DNA from: Harringtonia aguacate
Lineage: Eukaryota; Ascomycota; Sordariomycetes; Ophiostomatales; Ophiostomataceae
Length of the DNA: 64,000 nucleotides
Assembly (NCBI GenBank): GCA_014183095.1
Contig: JACCPH010000014.1
Span: forward strand, 523,014-587,013
Reading direction: 5' to 3'
The position numbers and the translations under genes were made by a program. Below, one piece after another: positions 43,750-54,173 of this stretch; position 1 is the stretch's first letter; each line of letters opens with the position of its first letter. The notes under the pieces are model-generated. The model had not been told where the DNA came from. It worked only from the letters and a program-made list of their open reading frames with translations, and made no database searches.

Positions 43750-44760
43750 AGGCTAGTAAAAATATTCATGACTACAATGCAAATAAAAAATAAATGTATA
43801 ATAGCTGATTAACTTGGAAATTGGCTTGCGTCTGGGTTGTATAGGACTACCGTTAGAACTGGAGGGTGTAGGACTGCCGGTTTGGGGTTTTATCGCTAGT
43901 TTGTAGCTTGCGGCGTTAACTTGTCCAATGTGTACAGTTATGTCCTTGGGTTGACTGGATTGGACAGGGACATGCATAATTTTAACTATGTTCTATGTTC
44001 TCGGAAGCTGCTGGTAACTTAGGTTGGTCGACCAGAATGGTGGTAATATCTGTCGGTGATCGGTAGTGTTCCGTGAGATATGACGAGGAGTGAGGTAGTG
44101 TTACGCGGGTGTTGGGTTTTGCCGCGGGACTTATGGTAAGTAAAGAGGTTCCAGAGCTAACTTCAGGTAGGGAAGGAGTGTAAAACACTCCCATTAACTG
44201 TGCAGGCTTGTTGTGTTGGTGTATGTTTTAGGGCATTGGACAGAACATCAGGAATGAGAAATACTGTGCAGAAAGCTACGTAGACAAAATTTAGGGGAAG
44301 AAGGATTGATAGTGTGGTGATTATACTGAGCCTGGAGACATTGTAGTCATTTTAGTAAAGGGAAAAACTTAAGGAAGTAAAGTTCTCAGTTGTGAAGACG
44401 GAATCTATGACTGGTAAGGCTGGAAGGAGAGGAAAATAAAGGCAGATGTAGGCGAGTAGTAAACTTTTGTAAAAAGGAAGAGGGACTCATTGTTGCTTGT
44501 CTTATGATTTTGAGTACCTCCTTAAACTCAAGCACATGGCTTGGCCGGAAGAATAAACGATAGTAATCTTGTCCTTGAGACGGATGGCTGCGAGTCATTT
44601 CGTCTTCAATGTACTCACAAATCGTGTCGTATTGCCGTTGAGCATGTTCCGAAGGGTTAGTGCCGTTTTCGGCGCCTTCAGAACAAGTGCGTGCTTTGTA
44701 GAGCGCATGTCAGATGCTCTGTACTCGTCCATATTTACTCCGCCTGCTGGACCTTAACAG
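43750..44760 (-). pseudogene. Unidentified decayed element or gene
   Basis: Minus-strand traces include MDEYRASDMRSTKHALVLKA starting at 44736 and continuing to a TGA, then IRLKDKITIVYSSGQAMCLS in the same frame. A second frame reads EYIEDEMTRSHPSQGQDYYR. Proline/serine-rich pieces lie at 43753-44194. The block is AT-rich. It could be a decayed transposon or an orphan gene; I cannot name a family. Confidence 0.25.
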
Positions 44761-45044
44761 CCGACCGGTCGTATGATTACGTACAACTTGTTTGTTTGGT
44801 GCTATTATAAAGGTGTACGTATGATACCTAACTTGTCGAGTTTACCGTGCCGTTCTATCCGTTAAAAGGACCGACTTACATAGTCCTTGTCAACGTCACC
44901 ATCTACCAAGAAAACCGTTACTGGTAAATGAAATACGACGTTGACAAGTAAACAGAAGACATTTCAACTAGAATATCAAAACATAATAGCTTGCAACTGA
45001 TTAATATGTTAAGAGTGTAATTACAACGAAGCGGCACAACAGGG

Positions 45045-45051
45045 TATATAA
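45045..45051 (+). promoter_or_regulatory. TATA-like box of the carboxylesterase gene
   Basis: TATATAA lies 74 bases upstream of the start codon at 45119, a plausible core-promoter position. Confidence 0.4.
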
Positions 45052-45118
45052 TGACGATAGATGTCCCTCACAAGTCATCCCAGGAATCAATGTGCTCTTC
45101 TCTTCAACTATTCTCCCG

Positions 45119-46771
45119 ATGTATTCAACGATCTTTAGCTTAAAGGTCGCGGTCGCCTCTTCGCTCTGGGCCGCGTCCGCCCAAGCCCAACTGTGGAATA
45201 CCACAGTGCAGACGACTTATGGCCCTGTCCAGGGTTTTGAGTACTTCAACACAAGCACGACTGAGAAATTTTTCAATACAACAACCAGCACCGTGACAGC
45301 TTTTTTGGGCATCCCTTTTGCTGCCGATACAGGATACGAAAATAGGTGGAAGCCGCCGCAGCCACGCACGCCATGGAACACCACTCTACAGGCTACGGCG
45401 TTTGGGCCGCCGTGTCCCAGCAGCAGCGAGCCAACTTCGGCTGAAGACTGCCTCAGTGTGAACATATGGACCAGTGCGAACAGCTCTGGTGCCGGGCAGC
45501 CCGTCCTCGTCTGGAACCAGGGCAGCGAGGAGACGAGCAACAATGAATGGTGGTATGGCGGCGGCATGGCCATGCAAGACGTGGTGTTTGTGTCGTTCAA
45601 CCGTCGCGACGATGCATTCGGCTACCTGGCACACCCCGAGCTGAATGCAGAGGGCTTGGCTCGTACGGGTTACAACACAAGTGGCAACTACGGCGTGTTG
45701 GACTTTCTCGAGCTTCTCAAGTGGGTACAAGACAACATTGAGCAATTCGGCGGCGACCCGACACGTGTGTCGATCGCAGGGCAGTCGTTTGGATCGTCAC
45801 AGGTATACCACGCTGTGAACAGTCCCCTGTTTGCGGGCCTATTTGTGGGTGCCATCAGCCAGTCGGGCATCCGCGACCCACACGACACGCTGCTGGCCGG
45901 GCTGGCAACATCGTACGTAACCATGGAAGACGCGCTGGTCCACGGCGAGAACTACACGACATTCCACAACGTCTCAACCATTGCCGAGCTGCGCAAACTG
46001 TCCATGGATGAGCTTTTGATCGGAAACGGTGACCGCGTCAACGACACCTATATCTGGTGGGTTACCGCGCTCTCGACCAACTACCCTCTCATTTTCAAGC
46101 CGGTGCTGGACGGCTACGTGCTGCCCATGAAGTACGAGGCGCAGCTGGCCGCCGGCCCTGCCAACGACGTACCGCTTGTCACGGGAAATACGAAAGACGA
46201 GTCTGGCGCCAACATACCGCCCGAGAACTGGACGGTCGCCGAGTGCAAGCTGTACAACACGTTGCGCTACGGAAACCTCTCGAGCGAATTCTTCACGCTG
46301 TTCCCCGACGACGACAACCAGACCGAGGCAAACCTGCAGTGGAACGACGCCGCCCGCTATGTATCACGCACCAGCACCTGGTCCTATGCGTCGCAGTGGC
46401 CTATCAGCGCCTTGTCCCCCATATACACGTACTACTGGGACCACGCGCCACCTGGACAGGATGCGGGCTCCTTTCACCAGAGCGAGATCATGTACGCGCT
46501 CAATGCGTTGTATGCCAACACGGACACCTATCCGTTCACGTCCACCGACTACGCCATCGCCCGTATCATCAATGGCTATTGGACCAACTTTGTCCGTACC
46601 GGCAACCCAAACAACGGCGGGGCTGCCCCTGGTCTTGCGTACTGGGCCGCCCAGAATGAAACGGCTCGGTTTACCATGGAGCTTGGGGACGGCTGGGGCA
46701 GCATGTCGCTCGGCAGCGACGACAAGGTTGATTTTATGCTGGACTACCTCAGCCAGCAGACGCCATATTAA
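45119..46771 (+). CDS. Secreted type-B carboxylesterase/lipase
   Basis: 550 residues, one exon. The ATG at 45119 gives a good signal peptide (MYSTIFSLKVAVASSLWAAS, cleaved near AQAQ); the longer frame starts at a GTG. The alpha/beta-hydrolase features of the family are present: FLGIPFAADTGYENRWKPPQ near the N-terminus, AEDCLSVNIW, the nucleophile elbow GQSFGS with catalytic Ser near residue 225, an acidic residue in TKDESGANIP, and catalytic His in SFHQSEIMYAL. The usual HGGG-type oxyanion loop is altered (WNQGSEETSNNEWWYGG), which may affect activity or substrate. Many N-glycosylation sites. It hydrolyses ester bonds outside the cell. It is followed on the same strand by a sugar transporter and a Zn2Cys6 factor, suggesting a shared catabolic role. 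Confidence 0.93.
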   Translation: MYSTIFSLKVAVASSLWAASAQAQLWNTTVQTTYGPVQGFEYFNTSTTEKFFNTTTSTVTAFLGIPFAADTGYENRWKPPQPRTPWNTTLQATAFGPPCPSSSEPTSAEDCLSVNIWTSANSSGAGQPVLVWNQGSEETSNNEWWYGGGMAMQDVVFVSFNRRDDAFGYLAHPELNAEGLARTGYNTSGNYGVLDFLELLKWVQDNIEQFGGDPTRVSIAGQSFGSSQVYHAVNSPLFAGLFVGAISQSGIRDPHDTLLAGLATSYVTMEDALVHGENYTTFHNVSTIAELRKLSMDELLIGNGDRVNDTYIWWVTALSTNYPLIFKPVLDGYVLPMKYEAQLAAGPANDVPLVTGNTKDESGANIPPENWTVAECKLYNTLRYGNLSSEFFTLFPDDDNQTEANLQWNDAARYVSRTSTWSYASQWPISALSPIYTYYWDHAPPGQDAGSFHQSEIMYALNALYANTDTYPFTSTDYAIARIINGYWTNFVRTGNPNNGGAAPGLAYWAAQNETARFTMELGDGWGSMSLGSDDKVDFMLDYLSQQTPY

Positions 46772-47601
46772 ACAAGGCCGAGAGCTGTGCTGTAGATACA
46801 GAGTGTGGAGGTTGTGCATTGTCCGGCGCATTTTCCCCCTGTCATCTCAGTAAAAACACAATTTCAAGTTCTGACAACGCAGTTCGTCCATGAATGTTTT
46901 TTCCAAACTTGCCAGTGTACTTAGACCAGACAATCCATATTATACTTATAAAAGCAGTTGACGTACATTTCTTCGCCGGCATGTGAACGTCGATGCTTGA
47001 CCAATTAAACTGCATGATGTATACGACAGGCAATCACCTGCATCTTCTCTTTCACAACTTCTGATGGGTCAAAGAGGTCCGGCGGTTCCTCGTCAATGAA
47101 GCAATGCCGGCTCTCGCCGCTGGCGACCCACTGTGCGTTGAAGCATCTCCGGTCGCTGGTGACCCCCCAACCACGGGAGCGATATGACAGGCCCCAGTAG
47201 TAACAAGACATGCATTTTAATTCATTGATTGGTTGTAATCAGACACCTGGCTTCTGCGGCGGCTTGGTGCCGTCTTATCCGCCCAACACAGAACCGCGCA
47301 GGTCAAACAGCGCGGACGGCGGATGGCTTCCGCCTCGGGCCATTTCGCCCCACAAAATGCCGCCTTGATCCGCCGATTGCGCCATCTTCAGCTCGCTCTC
47401 GTTTACATGGCCATCCCCCCGAGGCTAGCAAAATGTGCCGGTGCATCTTCCATCCCTGAACCCTATTGCTCAGATTTCTGCATCAGGCTGCAGTGTGTTT
47501 TTGTCATCTCTGCGCTCTCGAAAAGACTCGTGCAACTTCCTGTCGCTAACTAACTCATCTGAGATGGGTGGATATTAGGTCGAAATACGAGGTTTCCCAA
47601 A
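46772..47601. other. Intergenic region with a weak small ORF
   Basis: Promoter space of the sugar transporter. The only candidate is the minus-strand 68-codon frame at 47005-47211. Confidence 0.5.
47005..47211 (-). CDS. Possible 68-residue hypothetical protein
   Basis: The frame starts MSCYYWGLSYRSRGWGV, contains three cysteines and an acidic segment (DEEPPDLFDPSEVV), and shows more natural codon and residue use than neighbouring noise. No signal peptide, no known motif. It may be the 3' end of a lost gene. Confidence 0.25.
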   Translation of the reverse strand: MSCYYWGLSYRSRGWGVTSDRRCFNAQWVASGESRHCFIDEEPPDLFDPSEVVKEKMQVIACRIHHAV

Positions 47602-49394
47602 ATGGCAAACAAGACAGCTGTGGACGAACTTGAACACGGTTGCTCTTTTCCTTTGGCCGATGACGATAGCCTTTCTCCGAAAACGCCAACCCTACTTTGG
47701 TATCGCCCTACTGCTGAATTACATCTCCTTCAACTGTGCACATGGCTCGTTTGGCAAGCCATGGGAAAGACATTGCGCACGAGTTTGACCACGATGCTGG
47801 TCATCTCCGTCTGCGTGGTCGATTCTGTGACCATTGCCTATGATGGGTCATTGATGGGATCGCTCAACGTCATGCCGTCGTACTTGAGCTACTTTGAGTT
47901 GGACACTGCCACGACGGCGGTCAACACGTGTGCCACGTTTCTAGGGGCCATCCTGGTTGGCCCCATCACGGGCATGGTGGTCGACTGGTGTGGCCGCCTC
48001 ACAGGCTTGTACCTGGCTGCGGTCATCAACGTCATCGGAGCGGCCATGGCAGGGGCTGCTCAGAATGTCAGCATGTTCATTGCGGGCCGCATGATCATCG
48101 GCATGGGCGTGGGATTCGGCCAGACCACCGCCGCCATCTATGTTGCTGAGTCCACAGCCCCCAAGGTTCGGGCCTTTGCGCTAGGATTGTACTTTGCGTG
48201 CTGGGCGGTCGGGTCGCTTCTGGCCGCAGGCGTTTGCTATGGGGTAGGAGTGGTTGGATTCTTTTTTTTTTCTTTTTGTGTTGAGACCTCGGCCCTCATG
48301 TTGACTAACCTGCATGACACAATACACAGACGTCTGATATCGAACCTTCCACGTGGGCCTGGCGCATTCCGTCCCTGCTTCAAGGTGTACCTCCGATGGC
48401 TGTTATTTTTGTCCTCTTCTTCCTTCCCGAATCGCCTCGTTGGCTGGCCTTTCACGACAGGCAAATAGAGGCCCTGCAGGTCCTGGCCCGAATCAACGGG
48501 ACGACAACGAATGACAACGACGTGCAAACACAGTTTAAAGAGATCTTGGACATGCTCGAATTCGAAAGAGGCAAGGGCCAGAGTTACGGGTTCAAAGAGA
48601 TTATCCGCAACAAACCGAATCGCAAGCGGCTCTTCCTTGCACTTTCCATCGCTCCACTTGCCATGCTGACTGGATCCAACATTATCACGTATGTGGCAGA
48701 AAAGGAAGAGCCGGGAGACATGACAGATGCGGTTGCTAAGAAATCATGACGGGACAGGTACTACTTTGGGAGCACGCTGAGCCAGGCCGGCATTATGAGC
48801 CCAACGACACAACTCCAAATTAACGTCATTCTCTCCGCCTGGCAGCTCGTGGTAGCGGTGATCGGCTCTAGCTTGGCCGAGAAACTTGGCCGCAGAATGC
48901 TTGCTCTTGGCAGCCTCGGTGCGGCCTCTGTGTTCCTTTGCCTGCTTGGGGGGCTGACTGCCAAATACCAAGAATCTGGCAACAGATCCGGCACGTACGG
49001 CACGATTGCTTGCATTTTCCTATTCCTCGGCGCCTATTCGTTTGGTATCACGCCCCTGACCGCCATGTATAGCCCCGAGGTCCTCTCGTACAATATGCGC
49101 GGGACGGGCAACGCGCTGCAGGGAATGCTCATCAAATCGTGCGGTGTCTTGGTCACCATGGCGTTCCCGTATCTGTTGGAAAGTATCGGGTGGAAGACAT
49201 ACATTGTCAATGCGTCCTGGAATATCTTGATCTGGCTTTACATTTTTTCGCAGTGGGTTGAGACAAAGGGTTTGTCGCTGGAAGATATCGATGCCATTTT
49301 CGACAGGCGTGTAGATGCGACACCGACATCGGTCATCCAGGGGACCACCGCGCCCAGTCCAAAGAACCAAATTAGAGAAATTGGTCATAACTAG
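47602..49394 (+). CDS. MFS sugar transporter (hexose/lactose-permease type)
   Basis: Exons 47602-48243, 48330-48688 and 48758-49394 give 545 residues with twelve predicted membrane helices. Sugar-porter signatures are present: SVTIAYDGSLMGSLNVMPSY in TM1, VVDWCGRLTGLYLAA (loop 2-3 region), RMIIGMGVGFGQTTAAIYVA in TM4, the hallmark LPESPRWLAFHDR after TM6, and LGRRMLALGSLG between TM8 and TM9. It imports a mono- or oligosaccharide by proton symport at the plasma membrane. The first 60 residues are unusual for the family and may hide a misread start. The stop lies 295 bases before the Zn2Cys6 factor on the same strand, so the factor may control it (inference). Confidence 0.9.
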
Positions 49395-49689
49395 AGTGTA
49401 GTGTAGAAAGTGATGCATTTTCGTCGCGTGCGGCGGTGGCATCTCGGCCAACAGCAGCAATAGCACGGCACCTCATTCCGAGCGCCACGCAGCCGTTGAG
49501 AAATGGTTGCGGGTCTGAACGGAGTATCGATTTAACAAGTGAGATAGTATTAACAAACATCACGTGCAGCTGGATCCGAACGGCGGCCCGCTAAGAAAAG
49601 GCCTTCCGCCACCCCCTTCATAACTATGGGCGGGCCGCCTTTTCCTCCTCCTCCTCCCACCGTCTTTCCCATAGCACGACTTGTGCGAT

Positions 49690-51878
49690 ATGGCAAATGC
49701 TGTACCAGATATGCCCACCACCAACGGCCGTGATTCGTCCCGTAAGCGTGCCATTATCGCCTGCACACGCTGTCGCAAGAGGTGACCTCCATCCGTTCGG
49801 GTTTGTTCCTGTGCCTCGAGTCTGACTCTTACGTGACCACAGGAAACGCCGGTGTGACGGGAAGCTCCCGATCTGCACGCTGTGCCGGGACTCGAACCAT
49901 GTCGACTGCCGCTACCAAGAGCGGGAGTCGGTTATGTAAGTAACACTAAGAGAGTCTGCGACTGTTATGGCAAAGGGCTAAAGTCTAGGGAACAGGCAAC
50001 GTGCTTTAGCGGCATCACAAAACGCCAATATTCTGCAGCGGCTGGAGCGAGTAGAGTCTCTCCTGCGCAAGGAGGCGATGCCGAGCCGGCATGACGTGAT
50101 TGTATCTGACACCTTTGACGGATCGGACTTGACTGTGCGGACGAGAACGGATTCGGCTGGGCCAACATGGCTCTCCCTGCAGCCCTCTCTCATCAACTCG
50201 CCCGACGAAGAGGACATGGACCCGGCCATGACCATTCCCATCCGCCATAGCACGAACACAGGGAGCCTGCTGCAGACGCCCTGCGCACGGGAGCTGCTGG
50301 GGGAGTACCCGCCGGATATCTTCTTCCGCACGGAGAACGCCCGCGCGGTCCCCGAGGCCATCTGCCTCGAGGCACAGCTGCAGGGCGAGATTGTCTTTCC
50401 GCCTCTGGACCGCGAGTCTGATTGCGCCATTGACAACTTCTTTCGCCTGGTGTATCCGCAGCATCCCATTCTGGAGCGTGCTGAGCTCGACCGCCTCGCG
50501 GGCCAGGTGAGGCAGCAAGGTGCGCAGCTAAACACCGACACAGCTCTGGTCTACGTTGTCGTAGCTTTGGGCTCTGCGGCTGCCAGCCAGCCTGATATAC
50601 AGGACGCAGCATGGATCCCCGGCGCCCGATTTTTCAGCCCAGCCTTGAAAATCCTGTTACGGCAATGGCCGTGTTCCTTTGGGTTGGACCTGCAGCTCGC
50701 TCAGTCGCTTTACTTTGCTGCTCTGTACTTCAGCTACCTGTCCCGCCCGCTGCAGGCGTGGAAACTCGTGCACATGGCGTCCACCGAGTTGCAACATCTT
50801 TGCATCCGGTATGTCTACTTCTCACAAGACCCTCTTATCCTTTGGTTTCCCACTCTCTGACTCCACTGACCTAATAGAACACAGCTTCCTATACGCGCAT
50901 GGGTTCTCCGTGAACAGTCCACCATACGATCGTGTTGGGCAGCATTCGTGCTGGAGTGGTTAGTTTCCAAAAAAAAAAAAAAAGACGCACCCCCCATGGG
51001 GGGAAAGAGATTCTATCTGACGAAGAAATGCAGCGACATTCTGGCTGAACACCATCTTCCCCGGAGCGGCATCGAGCAGGTCATTGACAAGCTGCCGTTC
51101 CCCATGCTGCAAAATCCGCCCGAGCCGGCCATGCTCTATTGGCTTGCCAATCTGTCCGCACGGCGCCTGCTGAACCGCGTACATCATGCCATGTATGCCA
51201 CCCCGCCACCCCAGGCTCTCCTGGACAGCCTCTGTGCCGATGGCCAGAGCCAGGAAGGCATGAGCAACAGCAGCAACATGACGCTGGCGCGTCTGGACAG
51301 CGTGTCGTCCGAGCTCAGCCACCAGCTGCACGCCTGGTACGAGCTGCTGCCGCCGTCGATCCAGCCGAGCCTCGAGAACCTCGTCGAACCAACTGTCGAC
51401 GAAGTGATTGTCATTATGCGATACCATGCCGCCGGAGACATCATCTTCCGGCCGTTCCTCTACCACGTGTGTGCGTTGCCCACGGACGTCGTCCCGGTGG
51501 CATCTGTGGTGGACAAGGCCGTGGCCTGCCTGGATCACTGCCGCAAGTATCTCCAAGTCGTAGAGTATCGGCTGCAGCAGCCGTCTGGCTCCACGGAAAT
51601 TGTGCTGCACTCGTATGTATTTCCAATGGACCATTTTTTTTTCAATGGGCCAAGTTTCCTTCGCCAGATGGCTAACCTCGACCAGCGCTCTGGCTGCTAT
51701 GCTGTTGCTCACGTTCGGGTCCATGTCGGAAATTCTAGCCCCCCACGTCCCGGACATTTCCTTGCTGCAGGAAACGGCCATCTCGCAGATTGCACGGTGG
51801 GCATTTCCAGGATCGAGCATCGAGGCCATGCACGTCATCGCCCAGGCCGTACGCGCAAAGTGGAGGCTGCTCGCATGA
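49690..51878 (+). CDS. Zn2Cys6 fungal transcription factor
   Basis: Six exons, 49690-49781, 49843-49935, 49996-50808, 50878-50958, 51034-51612 and 51686-51878, give 616 residues. The binuclear cluster spans the first intron: CTRCRKRKRRCDGKLPICTL ending HVDC (about residues 25-53), with all six cysteines at standard spacing. A short coiled coil follows (NANILQRLERVESLL). The fungal-specific regulatory domain covers about 170-480 (DNFFRLVYPQHPILERAELD, QAWKLVHMASTELQHL, IRSCWAAFVLECDILAE). Exon 3 uses the second of two nearby AG acceptors and exon 4 starts at AATAG, chosen to keep frame and family match. It binds CGG-type sites in the nucleus. Position beside the sugar transporter and esterase suggests a pathway-specific regulator. 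Confidence 0.88.
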
Positions 51879-51905
51879 TATGAGGCTGGGGAAGGGGGGG
51901 CAATC

Positions 51906-52549
51906 TCATCTCCAAAAATATCCGGCTCTTCTCTGTGACCTCAAGCTCCAGCACTGCGGCCATGTCGCGCCAGCGCCGCAAGCCGACTGCGTAACGACAA
52001 TAGTGCACGGGTGGGCAGCGCACACTGCCGACACAAGCGTATCACTACCCTCAGAAAGGTGCAGCGTCTGGTAGCGGTATGTGTTTCCATGCAGTTCGGC
52101 TGGAGCACCGTCGCTCATAAGGTACACCAGCGAAGTGGCTGGAGGTACGTCACGATGCCAGGGTTCTGTGCGCGAATCTAAGCTCACATGGAATCGAGGG
52201 GTGTCGAGGCATGAGGAAGCGGCTGGTGTCTGCGTGCTTGCCGTTGGCCGTGGGGTAGGTAGTCATCGTTGTCCATGAATCGAGTGCGATTCGAAAGGGT
52301 CGCAAATACATCTCACGCAGCGTGCGCTCGTCAATCTGCTCGTCCATGTTAGACCGACGAGTGTCCATATCGGTAACCACGTAATGCTTCATGCACGCAC
52401 CTGTACCTTTGCTCTGCACACCTTGGATGTAGCTGGCCGCCAATATTCTGGCGAGATAACGCAGGGTCCTCGCCAAAGTTTTCAAAGCTGCGACCGCACA
52501 AAGGCAATCGGCCAAGGTTCATTGTCGGTGCAAGAAAACGGGCAGGCAT
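51906..52549 (-). pseudogene. GH3 beta-glucosidase remnant
   Basis: Minus-strand frame 52549-52349 reads LAPTMNLGRLPLCGRSFENF then GEDPALS, the core of the GH3 N-terminal domain. A frame change near 52450 continues ASYIQGVQSKGTGACMKHYV, DERTLREMYLRPFRIAL and MTTYPTANGKHADTSRFL. A separate frame at 52187-51906 (ELHGNTYRYQTLHLSEGSDT, then AAHPCTIVVTQSA) matches the GH3 second domain. The start, the nucleophile Asp region and most of the middle and end are missing. An intact enzyme has roughly 700-870 residues, so this is a clear wreck with a frameshift and at least one large deletion. It faces the transcription factor tail to tail. Confidence 0.85.
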
Positions 52550-52922
52550 TGTCGTGGTAAATTATATACTTTTGTTGTGCCTTGTTTCTGCAATATGTTA
52601 TTACTTGGTTATCAATCTTGGCCACATACTCTGCCCTGTTTTCTTTTCCAAGGCGGCGGCACGCGGCAACACGGATCCTATCTCAAGACAAGGCGGGCCG
52701 CTTATGCCGCCCTCGTAATGCAGTGAGATTATGGGTCACCTGGATCACACTATTCATAGGGAGTCACTACAAAGATTTGTAATAATTTTGTGTCGAACCT
52801 TGCCGAGGAGGGTGAAGAAGTTGTGGCACGGAATCAGGAATGCTTGATCAATTCATTTTGGTTATTCCAATTATGCCGTGCAGCATCCTAGTACTAATGC
52901 ATATCCAATGATATGTACTGTA
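52550..52922. other. Short intergenic gap
   Basis: Lies between the lost 5' side of the GH3 remnant and the 3' end of the MFS gene. Nothing recognisable was seen. Confidence 0.5.
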
Positions 52923-54173
52923 TTACTCCGTTCTCTTCCTGTTATCTTTATGTTGCGGAATGGGAATTAGAGGTGGCAGGAAATACAGAAGCAATGCAGA
53001 AAGACCCGTCACAATCCCCAAAGTCATACAAACTAACCCACAATCCTCCGGGGATGAAATGACGGAAGCACTTAGTATCGCGGCAGCCACCCCAGCCATG
53101 CCCCAAGCCGGGAGCACTCGTCCATAGGTTTCGTAGAATGCCGTGGAATCTGGGAGATGGTTTTGAAGCACAATTGGCAACATGCTGAAACCCGTTCCGT
53201 GGCTAAACAAAACCACGAGCAGGGCCACCAAGGCGACCCCAGGACGTGGAAATTGCGACAACATGAGAAGAAGCAACCCGCGAAGAGCAAAAAGCAAGAC
53301 TAATAGCGGCTTCATCCCTATAGCGGATCCAAGGAACGGTGCCAGCACGCCGCCAGCGGCAAGAGCAGCCATGCTGACGCAGAGAATTCGTAACAGGCTT
53401 CCATGGTCCTGCTCTTCAGAGTAATACGATGCACATGGAACCAGTGCGCCGAATGTGACCATACCAGGTAGCGCGTTGAGGAACAGAAAGACGGACAAGC
53501 CCGGCACCAGGAGCGTCGCAGAAGCCGCCCCCAGAGAATATGGCGGCGGCTCGTACATTGCGGTATTATTATCCACGTCTCTGGATAGGCTGGCCAGAGA
53601 AGCCCCACCCACAAAGACGGGCAGGATACCGACCAGTCTCACAGCTCTGCCGAGTTGTTCCGCGTCGGCCGTGCTGGTGTTGAAGAAAACGGCACCGAGC
53701 ATAAAACAGGCCGCCGCACCCGATGAAAACCCTAGCGGGCCGATGGCACTGCTAGCCAGTGGCTGCCCGGCGATGCCACGCCTGACCATGACAATGACGG
53801 CGAGATAAGTGCAGCCGACGCCGACGCCACCAAGGGCGAGGCACACCAGCGCAGTCGACAAGTGCAGCCGCTCGAGAAAGAAGCCCGCGCCCGTAACTCC
53901 CACACCCCAGAGAAGCGTGCCACAGCCGGCTGTGGCGTGGGAGCCGGCTAAAGTGATGAGGGAAGATGCGATGGACAGGCCGGCAGTGAGACCCAGACAC
54001 GTGGCGGCAAACGGCGCAAAGGACCATGCATACAAGGCGTCCATGACACGAGGCACGTCAGCCTGGAAGGCACTCATTGCATACAAAATGCCCACGCTGA
54101 ACATGTGGCCAAAGGCCGCAAAGGCGATCATGCCGGCCGACGGGGACGTGGCCAAAGATGTAGTTTGGGACAT
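52923..54173 (-). CDS. MFS transporter, oxalate/formate-antiporter-like
   Basis: 416 residues, one exon, from ATG 54173 (MSQTTSLATSPSAG); the longer frame begins with TTG. Twelve hydrophobic helices fit a small MFS carrier. The N-terminal block GMIAFAAFGHMFSVGILYAM followed by YAWSFAPFAATCLGLTAG recalls the OFA/monocarboxylate group. There is a central polar loop (SRDVDNNTAMYEPPPYS) between the two six-helix halves. The second half contains YYSEEQDHGSLLRILCVSMA. Likely exports or imports a small acid or metabolite at a membrane; the substrate cannot be told. It is transcribed away from the ferric reductase and may belong to the esterase-sugar transporter block, which is inference only. Confidence 0.85.
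   Translation of the reverse strand: MSQTTSLATSPSAGMIAFAAFGHMFSVGILYAMSAFQADVPRVMDALYAWSFAPFAATCLGLTAGLSIASSLITLAGSHATAGCGTLLWGVGVTGAGFFLERLHLSTALVCLALGGVGVGCTYLAVIVMVRRGIAGQPLASSAIGPLGFSSGAAACFMLGAVFFNTSTADAEQLGRAVRLVGILPVFVGGASLASLSRDVDNNTAMYEPPPYSLGAASATLLVPGLSVFLFLNALPGMVTFGALVPCASYYSEEQDHGSLLRILCVSMAALAAGGVLAPFLGSAIGMKPLLVLLFALRGLLLLMLSQFPRPGVALVALLVVLFSHGTGFSMLPIVLQNHLPDSTAFYETYGRVLPAWGMAGVAAAILSASVISSPEDCGLVCMTLGIVTGLSALLLYFLPPLIPIPQHKDNRKRTE

Larger units (their letters stand above)
42731..45118. other. AT-rich gene-poor stretch
   Basis: No intact gene. From about 43750 to 44760 the minus strand carries broken open pieces (see pseudogene entry). The final 100 bases are the esterase promoter. 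Confidence 0.5.

Noticed and set aside
45092..45118. Nine-residue extension of the esterase
   Set aside because: It starts at GTG; the ATG at 45119 gives a proper signal peptide.
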